Shown in pieces: positions 1-6,420 of a DNA stretch of 8,533 bases; position 1 is the first letter of the stretch; each line of letters starts with the position of its first letter. The stretch is from Acidobacteriota bacterium. GTDB lineage: Bacteria; Acidobacteriota; Terriglobia; Acidiferrales; UBA7541. The stretch lies in the NCBI GenBank assembly GCA_003224515.1, contig QHZC01000014.1:1-8533 (forward strand), read 5' to 3'. The position numbers were made by a program, and so were the translations under genes. The notes under the pieces are model-generated. The model was not told where the DNA came from. It made no database searches and saw only the letters and a list, made by a program, of their open reading frames with translations.

Positions 1-1058
1 CCGTAGTTCACCGCGTCATCGGCTTTCGGATCGTAGAAGGGCGGCTGCAGAATGCCGGCGGGAAAAACGATTTCATTCATGCTGCTGTTGTTGTAGGCGT
101 TCACGGTTGGCGGTGTCATTCCCCATTCCGTGCGGTCCACGGGCTTGCCGATCTTGTTCAGCCGGCGTGCGAAATCGAATTCGGCGCCAAGCAATTGGTT
201 TTCGGCGTAGGACCTGCGGCCGATTTCGAGCGCCGCATAATCGCGCCACTTGTCGGTGTAGCCGATTTTCACCGCGAAAGCTTTGAGCTTCGCGGTGGCT
301 TCGGCGCGAGTATCCGGTCCCATCCAGGGCAGCGTCTGTAAATCATCACCAAGCGCGGCAAGCAGGTTGTGCACCATCTCGAGCGCGCGGGCTTTGGCCT
401 CCGGCGGAAAATATTTCTGCACATAGACTTGCCCGAGGGCCTCGCCGAGCACGCGGTCGGTGGCCTGCACGCAGCGCTTCCAGCGCGGTTGGATTTCCAT
501 GGCGCCGGTGAGCGTCTTGCCGCGAAAAGCAAAATCAAGAGCGACGAACTTTTCAGAAAGCCCGGGCGCCGCCGCATTCACCAGATGCCAGCGCAGGTAG
601 GTTTTCCAGTCGCCCAAAGGAGTTGCCGATAACTGTGCGTCGAGGGCCCTAAAAAACTCCGGCTGGCCGACGTTGATTTCTTTCAATTCCGGATGTCCCA
701 TGGCCTTGAAATAGGCTTCCCAGGAGAAATTTGGCGTCAGGGTCTTCAGCTCCGCCAACATCATCTTGTGATAGGTCTTGTCCGGATCGCGCAGATCGGT
801 ATTTTTCATCGAAGCGGTTGCCAGCGCGGTTTCGATCTTCAGAATGGTGGCCGCTTCCGCGGCCGACTGGTCTGCGCTATCTCCGAGCAATTCGAACATC
901 TTCGCAACATGCTTGGTGTAGGCCGCGCGCAGCTGCTTCGATTGGTCGTCTTCCTTCAGGTAGTATTCACGTTCCGGCAACCCCAGCCCGCCTTGTGAAG
1001 CGCCTCCGATCACGCGGGTGCTGTCCTTGGCATCTTGATTGGAACTGAAGCGAAACAT
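1..1058 (-). pseudogene. M13 (neprilysin-type) metallopeptidase, downstream part of a broken gene, cut by the window edge
   Basis: This is the second reading frame of an M13 zinc endopeptidase, a secreted enzyme family that cleaves peptides. Read on the minus strand from the ATG at 1058 (residues MFRFSSNQDAKDS), the frame is open to the left edge, about 352 codons with no stop. Family blocks appear in the expected order: SQGGLGLPEREYY, then KNTDLRDPDKTYHKM, then SSMNEIVFPAGILQPPFYDP, then ADDAVNYG-like residues at the edge. The NAY (in place of the NAF/NAY substrate-binding element) precedes the FPAGILQPP block. The HExxH zinc motif should follow just beyond position 1 and cannot be checked. 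This frame has no signal peptide of its own; that is encoded in the other frame at 967-1494. I see no ribosome binding site for the ATG at 1058, so independent translation is unlikely. Family assignment is very secure; status as a true pseudogene or an assembly error is not. Confidence 0.85.
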
Positions 1059-1494
1059 TCTTGATTTCAGCAATCCGCGCTATTTCTGCCTCAAGCGGCT
1101 TCGTTCCGGCCGCCTCGATCGCCGGCGTGTCCATGCAGCTGGCATAGAAATCGCCGATCTTCTGTTCGTTCGATCCGGGCCGAGCCTTGGCGTTCACCGC
1201 GTCATCGAGAATCTGCCGCAGGTTCCGCTGGTTTTTGTCCGCCAGTTCGGTGAAAGTGCCCCAGCTTGAATATTCCGGCGGAATCGGATTGGCCTTCATC
1301 CACCCGCCCATTGCGAACTGGTAGAAGTCGTCACAAGGCTTGCAGGTTTTGTCGAGATTGGCGGTGTCGAATCCCCACGAATTTGGCTTATCTGTCGCTC
1401 CCGCCGGCGCGCGCAGCCCGGCGCCCGCCAGGGCTGCTGCCAAAACACCAACGACCGCAAGGATCGAACCAACAGAAAAAAATCGTTTTGACAT
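967..1494 (-). pseudogene. M13 (neprilysin-type) metallopeptidase, N-terminal part of the broken gene, with signal peptide
   Basis: The ATG at 1494 follows a purine-rich AGAGGCAGG ribosome binding site. The product begins with a signal peptide (about residues 1-33, basic SKR then a long Ala/Val/Leu core ending APAGA). The M13 N-terminal signature follows: GFDTANLDKTCKPCDDFYQFAMGGWMKANPIP, given here in two blocks as GFDTANLDKTCKPCDDFYQF and AMGGWMKANPIP. It continues with GTFTELADKNQRNLRQIL and KIGDFYASCMDT. Homology stops at about residue 145 (EIARIAEIKN). The last 30 or so residues to the stop at 967 are out of frame and not M13-like, while the true continuation is in the next frame from 1058. 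M13 proteins normally have about 20 more residues between the IK(D/N) and F.FSS positions, so sequence as well as frame is missing. If translated alone it would be a secreted fragment without a catalytic centre. Confidence 0.85.
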
Positions 1495-1641
1495 AACCTG
1501 CCTCTGTTTAGATTAAGTTTGAAACCACGGCAGTTGCCACTCGTTCAGGACCCGCCCACCATGCGATCTGCTTGTGAGACGGGAGAAACAGCATTCGCGT
1601 TACTTCAGCCTTGAAATCCCCAATCCTCGGCAGAAACCGGA

Positions 1642-3330
1642 TCAGCGTAGAACCGTAGCGTAGAAGACGTTTCGCCCGCCGCGCAAGTCCTCTCCGTAGG
1701 ACAGCGCGATAGTCAGGTTTCCCAAGACCCGAACCTTCGATTGCGCGCCGGTATCCGAGAGCCAGCGCCGTGAGCCGAACAGTCTTGAGGAATCGGCCAC
1801 CGCGCCAGTGTCGAGAAATGGGCCGAGCTTTACGGTGAAGAGGCCGTTTTGATAGATGTTCTTGTCCACCTCCCAATTTGCAAGAAAAAATCGCCGCCCG
1901 AGCGGCGCGGCACCCTTGCGGCCGCCAAGCGTTCCGGGGTGAGCGCGAAGCCAGAGGTCATTGTCGCGCTCGACGCCCAATTCGTACAGTTCATCGAGAG
2001 TCGCTTTGCCGGCGGTCGCGCCTGCACGAATCTGCGCCTGCATCTCATAGTCGTCGCCTTTTGCGCGCGGAAACCAATGCGCGCGAAGTGATCCGCGGAG
2101 CGCGGCGAACGGCCCGAGCGCATCCTGAAACTCCCGGCCGGCCTTTGCCTCGGCCGAGGAATCCAGCGTGAAACGTCGCTCCGGCACGCGCACCAGCGTT
2201 CGCTGGACGCCCAGCCATCCTGCAACCGACGTAGCGCCGGTGAAAAACGCGCGCTCGGCCGGCGAAGTGTGACCGCTGAGATTTCGAAAATTCCGATGGG
2301 CCACCTCCGCGCCGGCGCTCCAGCTCCAGCGGCCATTCACAATGGAATGCGCTTCCACTCCAACTGCGGCGCGGCGCATGTTCAAGTCCGTCAGCGGCGT
2401 GCCCACGCCAAGAAAAGTTTGCGCCAAATCCCAATTTTCGTTGCGGGCATCGGTGTAAAGGCGCAAGCGCAGGCGGGGATCGCCGCAGAGCGGCAGAGAA
2501 AGCGCGAGAGAAAGGCGGCGCTTTTCCGGATCCCATCGTCCGAGCGAGGTCAAATTCACGGCATCGCGGCCGAGATTGTAAAGCTCCGGATAGACGGTAG
2601 CGTAAGGCAAGCCGCTTAGAAGCGAAACGATGCCGTCTGCCTTGGAATGGCCCCAGCCGTTTCGCTCCGCCAGGTGAAGTGTCAGGTCGTAATTCCCGGA
2701 CTCCGCCGGATGGAGTTCGATCCGCTGACTAGAAAAAATGCCCAAATGGTCCAGCCGTGATTGGGTCGCGAGCAGCGCATCACCCGTCAGGATTTGCGGA
2801 GCGTTAAATGCCAGCGCGCGGTTCCGGAGGGATTCGGCCAGCCGCAGCGACGGCGCGAAGGCGACACTCCGCAGCCGCGGCTGGTCTTCGGGATTCCAAT
2901 ACTTCAAGGCTGCTTCCAGGTTGCCTTCGAGGAAATAAATCGTGGCGAGAAACGCGCGCGAGTACGCGTCTTCGGGATTCAGGCCGAGCGCCTCCTCGAG
3001 GCGCTGTTTTGCGGTTCGAAAATCCTTTTGCTTGTAGGCAAGGCCTGCCAGCTCAACCAAAAACCGCGGATCCTTGGGGGCCTTCCGAAATCCTGCCTCG
3101 AATGCCACTTTCGATTCGCTCCATTTTTCCATGCGCGCGAGGGCCAGCCCCGCCAGGAAATCAAGTTCTGGTGATTGATCGGCCGGGCCTCGGGCAAGCG
3201 TGGCTGCCTCGGCCCAGTGCCCGGCATCCAAGGCACTTTGTGCCGCAATCAGCCGGGCTGGTTCAGAGGACTGACTCTCGGGGAACACCGGCGAACAGAG
3301 GATCAATACCGCGACTAGAAATCGGATCAC
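1642..3330 (-). CDS. TPR protein with POTRA-like segment and Omp85-like outer-membrane beta-barrel
   Basis: Predicted outer-membrane protein of 562 residues. I start it at the GTG at 3330, which overlaps the TGA of the upstream peptidase gene in a GTGA arrangement and puts a signal peptide (residues 1-18, IRFLVAVLILCSPVF) at the N-terminus. The open frame extends 80 codons further up, but that stretch is Arg-rich and lies inside the peptidase gene. Residues 24-145 form TPR-like helical pairs (for example KDFRTAKQRLEEALGLNPED at 102-121). Residues about 168-222 look like one POTRA-type unit (SRLDHLGIFSSQRIEL, then YDLTLHLAER). Residues about 235-562 are rich in alternating hydrophobic strands, with PFLDTGAVAD (504-513) and a closing LTIALSYGEDLRGGRNVFYA, the pattern of Omp85/TamA-type barrels. 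The last residue is Arg, not the usual Phe. TPR plus barrel is the safe part; Omp85 membership is inference. An alternative is a generic TPR/beta-barrel exporter of the PgaA type. Confidence 0.7.
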   Translation of the reverse strand: MIRFLVAVLILCSPVFPESQSSEPARLIAAQSALDAGHWAEAATLARGPADQSPELDFLAGLALARMEKWSESKVAFEAGFRKAPKDPRFLVELAGLAYKQKDFRTAKQRLEEALGLNPEDAYSRAFLATIYFLEGNLEAALKYWNPEDQPRLRSVAFAPSLRLAESLRNRALAFNAPQILTGDALLATQSRLDHLGIFSSQRIELHPAESGNYDLTLHLAERNGWGHSKADGIVSLLSGLPYATVYPELYNLGRDAVNLTSLGRWDPEKRRLSLALSLPLCGDPRLRLRLYTDARNENWDLAQTFLGVGTPLTDLNMRRAAVGVEAHSIVNGRWSWSAGAEVAHRNFRNLSGHTSPAERAFFTGATSVAGWLGVQRTLVRVPERRFTLDSSAEAKAGREFQDALGPFAALRGSLRAHWFPRAKGDDYEMQAQIRAGATAGKATLDELYELGVERDNDLWLRAHPGTLGGRKGAAPLGRRFFLANWEVDKNIYQNGLFTVKLGPFLDTGAVADSSRLFGSRRWLSDTGAQSKVRVLGNLTIALSYGEDLRGGRNVFYATVLR

Positions 3331-3857
3331 ACGGCCTTTTTGGGGAGAACCAGCAGCATCCAATTGCGGTTTGGCCGCCATTCTTTTTCGAAATCCGCGC
3401 GCTCGACCCGGAGAAGCTTGCCCCGCCGAGGATCGTTGATGAACACGGCCCCGCTTTGCCAATCGATGCCGGTTATCACCACGTAGTGTAGCGGGGTTCG
3501 GGCGCTGCCTGGCTGAACGCTCGCGATCAGCGGCCGGCCCTGTTTTAGTTGTTCGAGAAGGTCTTTCCAATCTCCGCTCAGAGGAAACACGCGAAAGCCC
3601 GAATCTTTGAGATAGGCTTCCATGTCAGAGGCATAAATCCCGCGGGCTTTTCGTGAATAAAGCTGTTTTTGAATCGCGCTGGCGTCGGCACGCTCTCGAC
3701 CGACCTGTACGCCATGGCCTTTCCAGTACTCGAGGATCATGGAGATCGCGGCAGACCCGCAGCCATCCTCGCTCTGTTTCACGTAGGGCACATCGAGCCA
3801 CACTCCGGCTGTTTCCTGGGGGGAGGGGTGAATCGAACGTCCCAGGAACAGGAGCAT
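3327..3857 (-). CDS. C39-like (papain-fold) cysteine peptidase, probably exported; PA2778-like
   Basis: A stand-alone peptidase domain of the C39 (bacteriocin-processing) superfamily, 176 residues from the ATG at 3857. The active-site block is VPYVKQSEDGCGSAAISMI, with oxyanion-type Gln28 and nucleophile Cys33. Catalytic His124 lies in LHYVVITGID and Asp142 in FINDPRRG. No ABC transporter domains are attached, so it is not a classical peptidase-exporter. The start is uncertain. The strong GGAGGAG at 3894-3900 is 36 nt from this ATG but 9 nt from an in-frame ACG at 3882-3884; starting there would add nine residues and give a more plausible signal peptide (RTPRIACGMLLFLG). No ATG, GTG or TTG exists in that extension, and a TAG precedes it. 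It sits 53 nt (26 nt from the ACG) after a PA2779-like gene and overlaps the TPR-barrel gene by 4 nt. In Pseudomonas, PA2778 (C39 peptidase with TPRs) neighbours PA2779; here the TPRs are on the next gene. Confidence 0.85.
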   Translation of the reverse strand: MLLFLGRSIHPSPQETAGVWLDVPYVKQSEDGCGSAAISMILEYWKGHGVQVGRERADASAIQKQLYSRKARGIYASDMEAYLKDSGFRVFPLSGDWKDLLEQLKQGRPLIASVQPGSARTPLHYVVITGIDWQSGAVFINDPRRGKLLRVERADFEKEWRPNRNWMLLVLPKKAV

Positions 3858-3893
3858 GCCGCAAGCGATCCGAGGTGTTCGCGTAAACTAGGA

Positions 3894-3900
3894 CTCCTCC
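3894..3900 (-). promoter_or_regulatory. Strong Shine-Dalgarno (GGAGGAG) upstream of the C39 peptidase gene
   Basis: GGAGGAG on the minus strand begins 10 nt after the stop of the PA2779-like gene. The first in-frame standard start is 36 nt away (ATG at 3857), whereas an ACG codon at 3882-3884 stands at the ideal 9-nt spacing. This site therefore argues for translation starting at a rare ACG, or for a mutated ATG. Confidence 0.65.
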
Positions 3901-3910
3901 AGCGCGGGGA

Positions 3911-4309
3911 TCAGCGAAGCGCTATCGCCAGGACGATGATGGCCAGGGCGATCACGATGATCCACAGCAAGTCCCGATCGGAGATGCGTCCCGCGGCAAA
4001 ATCGCGCTGCGCTTGGCGGGAGCGCTCGGCGAGCTTGGCAAGATCTTCATCGTTCAATTGTCCAACGGCCTTATCCACTTTCTGATATTCGAGGTTCGAG
4101 GATTTCAGCGCTTTTTGCGCGGTTTCGGAAGAAAGCAGTGTTCGAACGGCTTCTTCGTTTGCCTGACGCGTCTCGGCCGGCCGCCGGGCGTCCTTGTTCA
4201 AATCGCCGAGAGAGACGACGTGTTGCTTGTCTTGGGCCCGGGCCGGGACTAAACCAACCAGAAGGGCCGTCGTCAGCAGCGCCACACACATCTTCACGCG
4301 AAAACGCAT
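3911..4309 (-). CDS. PA2779-like small membrane protein (signal peptide plus C-terminal transmembrane helix)
   Basis: A 132-residue protein starting at the ATG at 4309, preceded by TAGGAGGAAGA; the frame runs 19 codons further up without a ribosome binding site, through the promoter region, so I reject the longer form. Residues 1-25 are a signal peptide ending ARA, cleaved before QDKQ. The middle is helical and charged, with VRTLLSSETAQKALKSSNLE and VGQLNDEDLAKLAERSRQ. The end (115-131, LWIIVIALAIIVLAIAL) is a transmembrane helix, leaving only an Arg as tail. This matches the plan of the PA2779 family: a repeated 'L.D.E...LA' helix, then a C-terminal membrane anchor, in a gene next to a C39-like peptidase. 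It would place a small periplasmic helical domain on the inner membrane, perhaps as partner, inhibitor or substrate of the peptidase (inference). First gene of the operon running to 1642. Confidence 0.7.
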   Translation of the reverse strand: MRFRVKMCVALLTTALLVGLVPARAQDKQHVVSLGDLNKDARRPAETRQANEEAVRTLLSSETAQKALKSSNLEYQKVDKAVGQLNDEDLAKLAERSRQAQRDFAAGRISDRDLLWIIVIALAIIVLAIALR

Positions 4310-4337
4310 TCTTCCTCCTATTTTGGCTGGTAAAAGC

Positions 4338-4366
4338 AGTTTACGGACTCCCCCGGGTGGTGACAA
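4338..4366 (-). promoter_or_regulatory. Sigma70-type promoter of the PA2779-like / C39 / TPR-barrel operon
   Basis: On the minus strand, -35 TTGTCA (4361-4366, five of six consensus positions), a 17-nt spacer, and -10 TAAACT (4338-4343, four of six). The expected transcription start is near 4331, about 22 nt before the ATG at 4309. It lies in the 106-nt gap behind the CYCXC gene, so the operon has its own promoter. Confidence 0.6.
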
Positions 4367-4376
4367 GAAGCTTCTT
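4365..4376. repeat. 12-nt perfect palindrome abutting the operon promoter
   Basis: AAGAAGCTTCTT is its own reverse complement and overlaps the first two bases of the -35 hexamer. With no loop it is better suited to binding a dimeric protein than to forming a hairpin. It could be an operator for the peptidase operon; one such palindrome may also occur by chance. Confidence 0.35.
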
Positions 4377-4415
4377 CAGAATCCTCCGCCGGGAGCATCG
4401 AGCGGCGCGTGCGGC

Positions 4416-4913
4416 TCACTTCGCGGGTAACGGTTGTTGGTATTTGGTGGGGTCCACCGATTGCCAGTCGCCTTTGATGATGCCGGCCCGAATCTGCGCC
4501 GCGGTCTTGCCTTTGCGGGATTGCTCGTAGCTGTAGAAATCCTCATCGATGCAGATATTGCATCCCGCACCGTGTTTGCTGGCGAAGCAATCGAGCAAGC
4601 TGCCGTGGCCCTGGTTGCGGTCGCAATGACAATAGCAGGGCTGCTGATATAGCGTCTTCTTGATCTTTGCGGCGATCGCGTAGGCATTTTGAACCATGGG
4701 ATCAGGGAAGAGTTCGGGGTTCATGGTCTGGGGAAGCGCACCCTGCGGGGCACCGGCGTGATAGGCGGGCACGGGCTCCCCGGTTGCGGATGGCGGCGAA
4801 TTCGCGCCTTGGGGCGAACTCGAAGCGGCCCGCTCGGCAACCAACACCAGCCCAAATCCAAAGCCGAAGAGCACCGCGGCGCTCAAGAATCTCCTTGTTT
4901 TACTTCCACGCAT
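4416..4913 (-). CDS. CYCXC-family (PCYCXC-motif) exported protein
   Basis: A 165-residue protein starting at the ATG at 4913, with GGGAGG six bases upstream. Residues 9-25 (FLSAAVLFGFGFGLVLV) form an N-terminal signal or anchor helix without a lipobox Cys. A Pro/Ala/Gly-rich linker follows (30-62). The core is QQPCYCHCDRNQGHGSLLDC with Cys93, Cys95, Cys97 and Cys109, then GAGCNICIDE with Cys118 and Cys121, making six cysteines that could bind metal or form disulfides. This is the CYCXC/PCYCGC family; some relatives have selenocysteine in the core, but here all positions are TGC or TGT Cys codons. The exact biochemical role is not established. The C-terminal KTAAQIRAGIIKGDWQSVD block is also usual for the family. 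It is separated from the preceding lipoprotein gene by 111 nt and from the next operon by a dedicated promoter, so it may be monocistronic. Confidence 0.8.
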   Translation of the reverse strand: MRGSKTRRFLSAAVLFGFGFGLVLVAERAASSSPQGANSPPSATGEPVPAYHAGAPQGALPQTMNPELFPDPMVQNAYAIAAKIKKTLYQQPCYCHCDRNQGHGSLLDCFASKHGAGCNICIDEDFYSYEQSRKGKTAAQIRAGIIKGDWQSVDPTKYQQPLPAK

Positions 4914-4960
4914 ATTCGCCTCCCGTTCTTCTCTAGACCCTCGGCTGTCGCCGCCTCTCT

Positions 4961-4989
4961 ACTTTAATGCTGCCAGACGCGAATTTCCA
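4961..4989 (-). promoter_or_regulatory. Possible weak promoter for the CYCXC gene
   Basis: On the minus strand, -35 TGGAAA (4984-4989, four of six), a 17-nt spacer, and -10 TAAAGT (4961-4966, four of six), 48 nt or more ahead of the ATG at 4913. The -35 overlaps the hairpin at 4985-5006. Neither box is close enough to consensus to be sure. Confidence 0.3.
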
Positions 4990-5006
4990 CTTCGCTGCTG
5001 GTGGAA
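4985..5006 (-). terminator. Small hairpin after the beta-propeller lipoprotein gene, possible weak terminator
   Basis: Inverted repeat TTCCAC / GTGGAA with a 10-nt loop, 18 nt after the TGA at 5025. The stem has only six pairs and no run of U follows, so intrinsic termination would be weak; it may only mark the boundary between two genes. Confidence 0.3.
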
Positions 5007-5024
5007 TGTATTTAAAAGAAACCG

Positions 5025-6269
5025 TCACGGCAACCGAACGACGGCGATTCGAACCGCCGCGAGTTTGGTCACGTCCATGACCTTGTCGCCGTTCAGATTG
5101 TCGATCTGGCTGTTGGCAATGAAGTAGAAATCATTTCCGTGGATGGCCCCGGTTGTCGGCAGGACCGTGAACTGCGTGTGATTTTCGAGCACGCTCGTTT
5201 GCGTCACCCGGTATCCGTCTTTCGAGAGCTTGAATGCGGCCACGCGCGGCGACCCGATGCCATTCTGGACCGCGATCAGGCTGCCCTTCTGCCAGTACAG
5301 CCCGTCGGCGCCGGCCAGGGTGGTGTGTGGGCCGGGATCGACGTCGCGGCTCGCTCCGCTCGGCACGTCCATCTTTACGATTCCTACGCTATCCGCCACA
5401 TAGACGGTTTGGTCGTCGCCCGCCAAGGTGATGCCATTCGGATAAAAAAGTGTCCGGTACGCCGCGAGCGGGGTGAACTCATGCGACCGGGGATCAAAGC
5501 GCAAGACCTGATTGTTCAGGCTGTCGGTCGTAATCACCTCGCCATTCTTTCGCAGTACCAGATCGTTGAATCCGTGCTTGGCACGGTCCTTTGGCGAGTA
5601 GCGCGCCAGCAATTTGCCCGCGGAATCGAAATGGAGAAGCTCCGTCCGTCCGGCGGTTTCAAAGCTATCCGCCCACACCGTGCCGTCCGCCGGGTCCAGC
5701 CGTATCCCGAGCACAGGCAAAAGTCCGTAACGATCCCCGGCCACAAAATCGGAGACTCTCCCTTCGGAATCAATCTTCACGATCTTTTTTCGGTTCAAGC
5801 TGCTCAGATAATAAAAATTCTGCTTCGCGTCGTACGCCAGCCCCTCGGGGATGAGGTCTTTCTCTTCGGTAACAAATGCAAATCGAGCTGCAGCGACCGG
5901 CGGAAAATCGCGACTGACTTTTTCCGCCAACTCGTCAAATTCCTTCGAGCCTTTGAGCCCCAGGAACGCCGGATCGCCGGACGGATCAAAACCCTCTCGC
6001 AGCGCGAGGCATTCCTTGAGAAGAGCAAGCGCTTCGCGGGTTTCACCCAGGTGTTGTTTTGCCGTGGAAAGAAAATAGAGCACCGCGCCACGGTCCGGAA
6101 TCACCGCTTGCAACTTCTCGATGATCGCGATTTGTTCACGGATCTCGGCGGCGTCGGCAGGCTCGGCGAGTACTCCCTTCACTTGCTCTTTTTCTTTCTC
6201 TTGGAGGGCCAAGGGAAAGCACCCCGACAAAAAGAGCACGGAGAACAGAGCTAGCCGGGGCGTACTCAA
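5025..6269 (-). CDS. Lipoprotein with TPR-like helices and an SMP-30/gluconolactonase-like beta-propeller
   Basis: A 414-residue lipoprotein. The start is TTG at 6269 with GGTGG four bases upstream; the frame holds no ATG or GTG further up near the gene, and from this TTG the protein has a clean signal peptide with lipobox LSGC (lipidated Cys17). Residues 40-122 are helical TPR-like segments (GAVLYFLSTAKQHLGETREA, then FLGLKGSKEFDELAEKV). Residues 130-414 form a beta-propeller of the SMP-30/gluconolactonase/LRE type. Positions matching the metal ligands of that family are Glu142 (IPEGLAY), Asn235 (FNDLVL), Asn278 (YPNGITLA) and Asp293 (VYVADS). It may therefore be a Ca-dependent lactonase-like enzyme or only a ligand-binding propeller; the sequence does not decide. 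It would be anchored in the periplasm. Its upstream region is the IS200/IS605-like relic, whose end lies 57 nt from the start codon. Confidence 0.85.
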   Translation of the reverse strand: MSTPRLALFSVLFLSGCFPLALQEKEKEQVKGVLAEPADAAEIREQIAIIEKLQAVIPDRGAVLYFLSTAKQHLGETREALALLKECLALREGFDPSGDPAFLGLKGSKEFDELAEKVSRDFPPVAAARFAFVTEEKDLIPEGLAYDAKQNFYYLSSLNRKKIVKIDSEGRVSDFVAGDRYGLLPVLGIRLDPADGTVWADSFETAGRTELLHFDSAGKLLARYSPKDRAKHGFNDLVLRKNGEVITTDSLNNQVLRFDPRSHEFTPLAAYRTLFYPNGITLAGDDQTVYVADSVGIVKMDVPSGASRDVDPGPHTTLAGADGLYWQKGSLIAVQNGIGSPRVAAFKLSKDGYRVTQTSVLENHTQFTVLPTTGAIHGNDFYFIANSQIDNLNGDKVMDVTKLAAVRIAVVRLP

Positions 6270-6336
6270 TCGCCACCAAGCGACAGGAATGTCATGCTGC
6301 TGTGTTGTGTGGCAGGACCCTTTGCTTTGATATCCT

Positions 6337-6375
6337 CCTCGCCATTAATGGCGGGGATTCCTACGGAGTCCCCGC
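6337..6375 (-). repeat. Right-end hairpins of the IS200/IS605-like relic
   Basis: Two adjacent foldbacks. The arms GCGGGGATTCC (6351-6361) and GGAGTCCCCGC (6365-6375) pair over 11 positions with one G-T wobble around a 3-nt loop. Next to it, CGCCATTAATGGCG (6340-6353) is a perfect 14-nt palindrome that extends to 6337-6356 with one mismatch. The two share two or three bases, so they compete, as is usual at the right ends and in the guide-RNA scaffolds of this family. Confidence 0.65.
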
Positions 6376-6420
6376 GCGTTTTGCGGGAATCTCTTCGGCG
6401 GGTTCCTCACCACAACCGCC
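6361..6420 (-). pseudogene. tnpB C-terminal tail remnant
   Basis: Nineteen codons reading GGCGEEPAEEIPAKRAGTP, then TAG at 6361-6363. An in-frame TAA at 6421-6423 precedes them, so nothing upstream can read into this tail. The motif resembles the extreme C-terminus of many TnpB-type proteins; the zinc ribbon and RuvC regions are absent. Recognition is from memory of the family and needs a search. Confidence 0.45.

Noticed and set aside
2808..3491. Plus-strand open frame of 227 codons opposite the TPR region
   Set aside because: Composition is that of an antisense GC-rich shadow; the minus strand has TPR and C39 motifs over the same bases.
3331..3570. 80-codon upstream extension of the TPR-barrel frame
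   Set aside because: It lies within the C39 peptidase gene, is Arg/Pro-rich like out-of-frame GC-rich sequence, and would bury the signal peptide that begins at the GTG at 3330.
4310..4366. 19-codon extension of the PA2779-like protein
   Set aside because: It covers the promoter at 4338-4366 and hides the signal peptide; the ATG at 4309 has the ribosome binding site.
5139..6254. Long plus-strand open frame (371 codons) opposite the beta-propeller lipoprotein
   Set aside because: It is a shadow: the minus strand encodes a recognisable lipoprotein with lipobox and propeller motifs, while this frame has no recognisable family pattern.
6340..6375. Rho-independent terminator on the plus strand
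   Set aside because: The stem is strong, but no plus-strand gene ends nearby and no U-run follows; the right-end hairpins of an IS200/IS605-like element explain it better.
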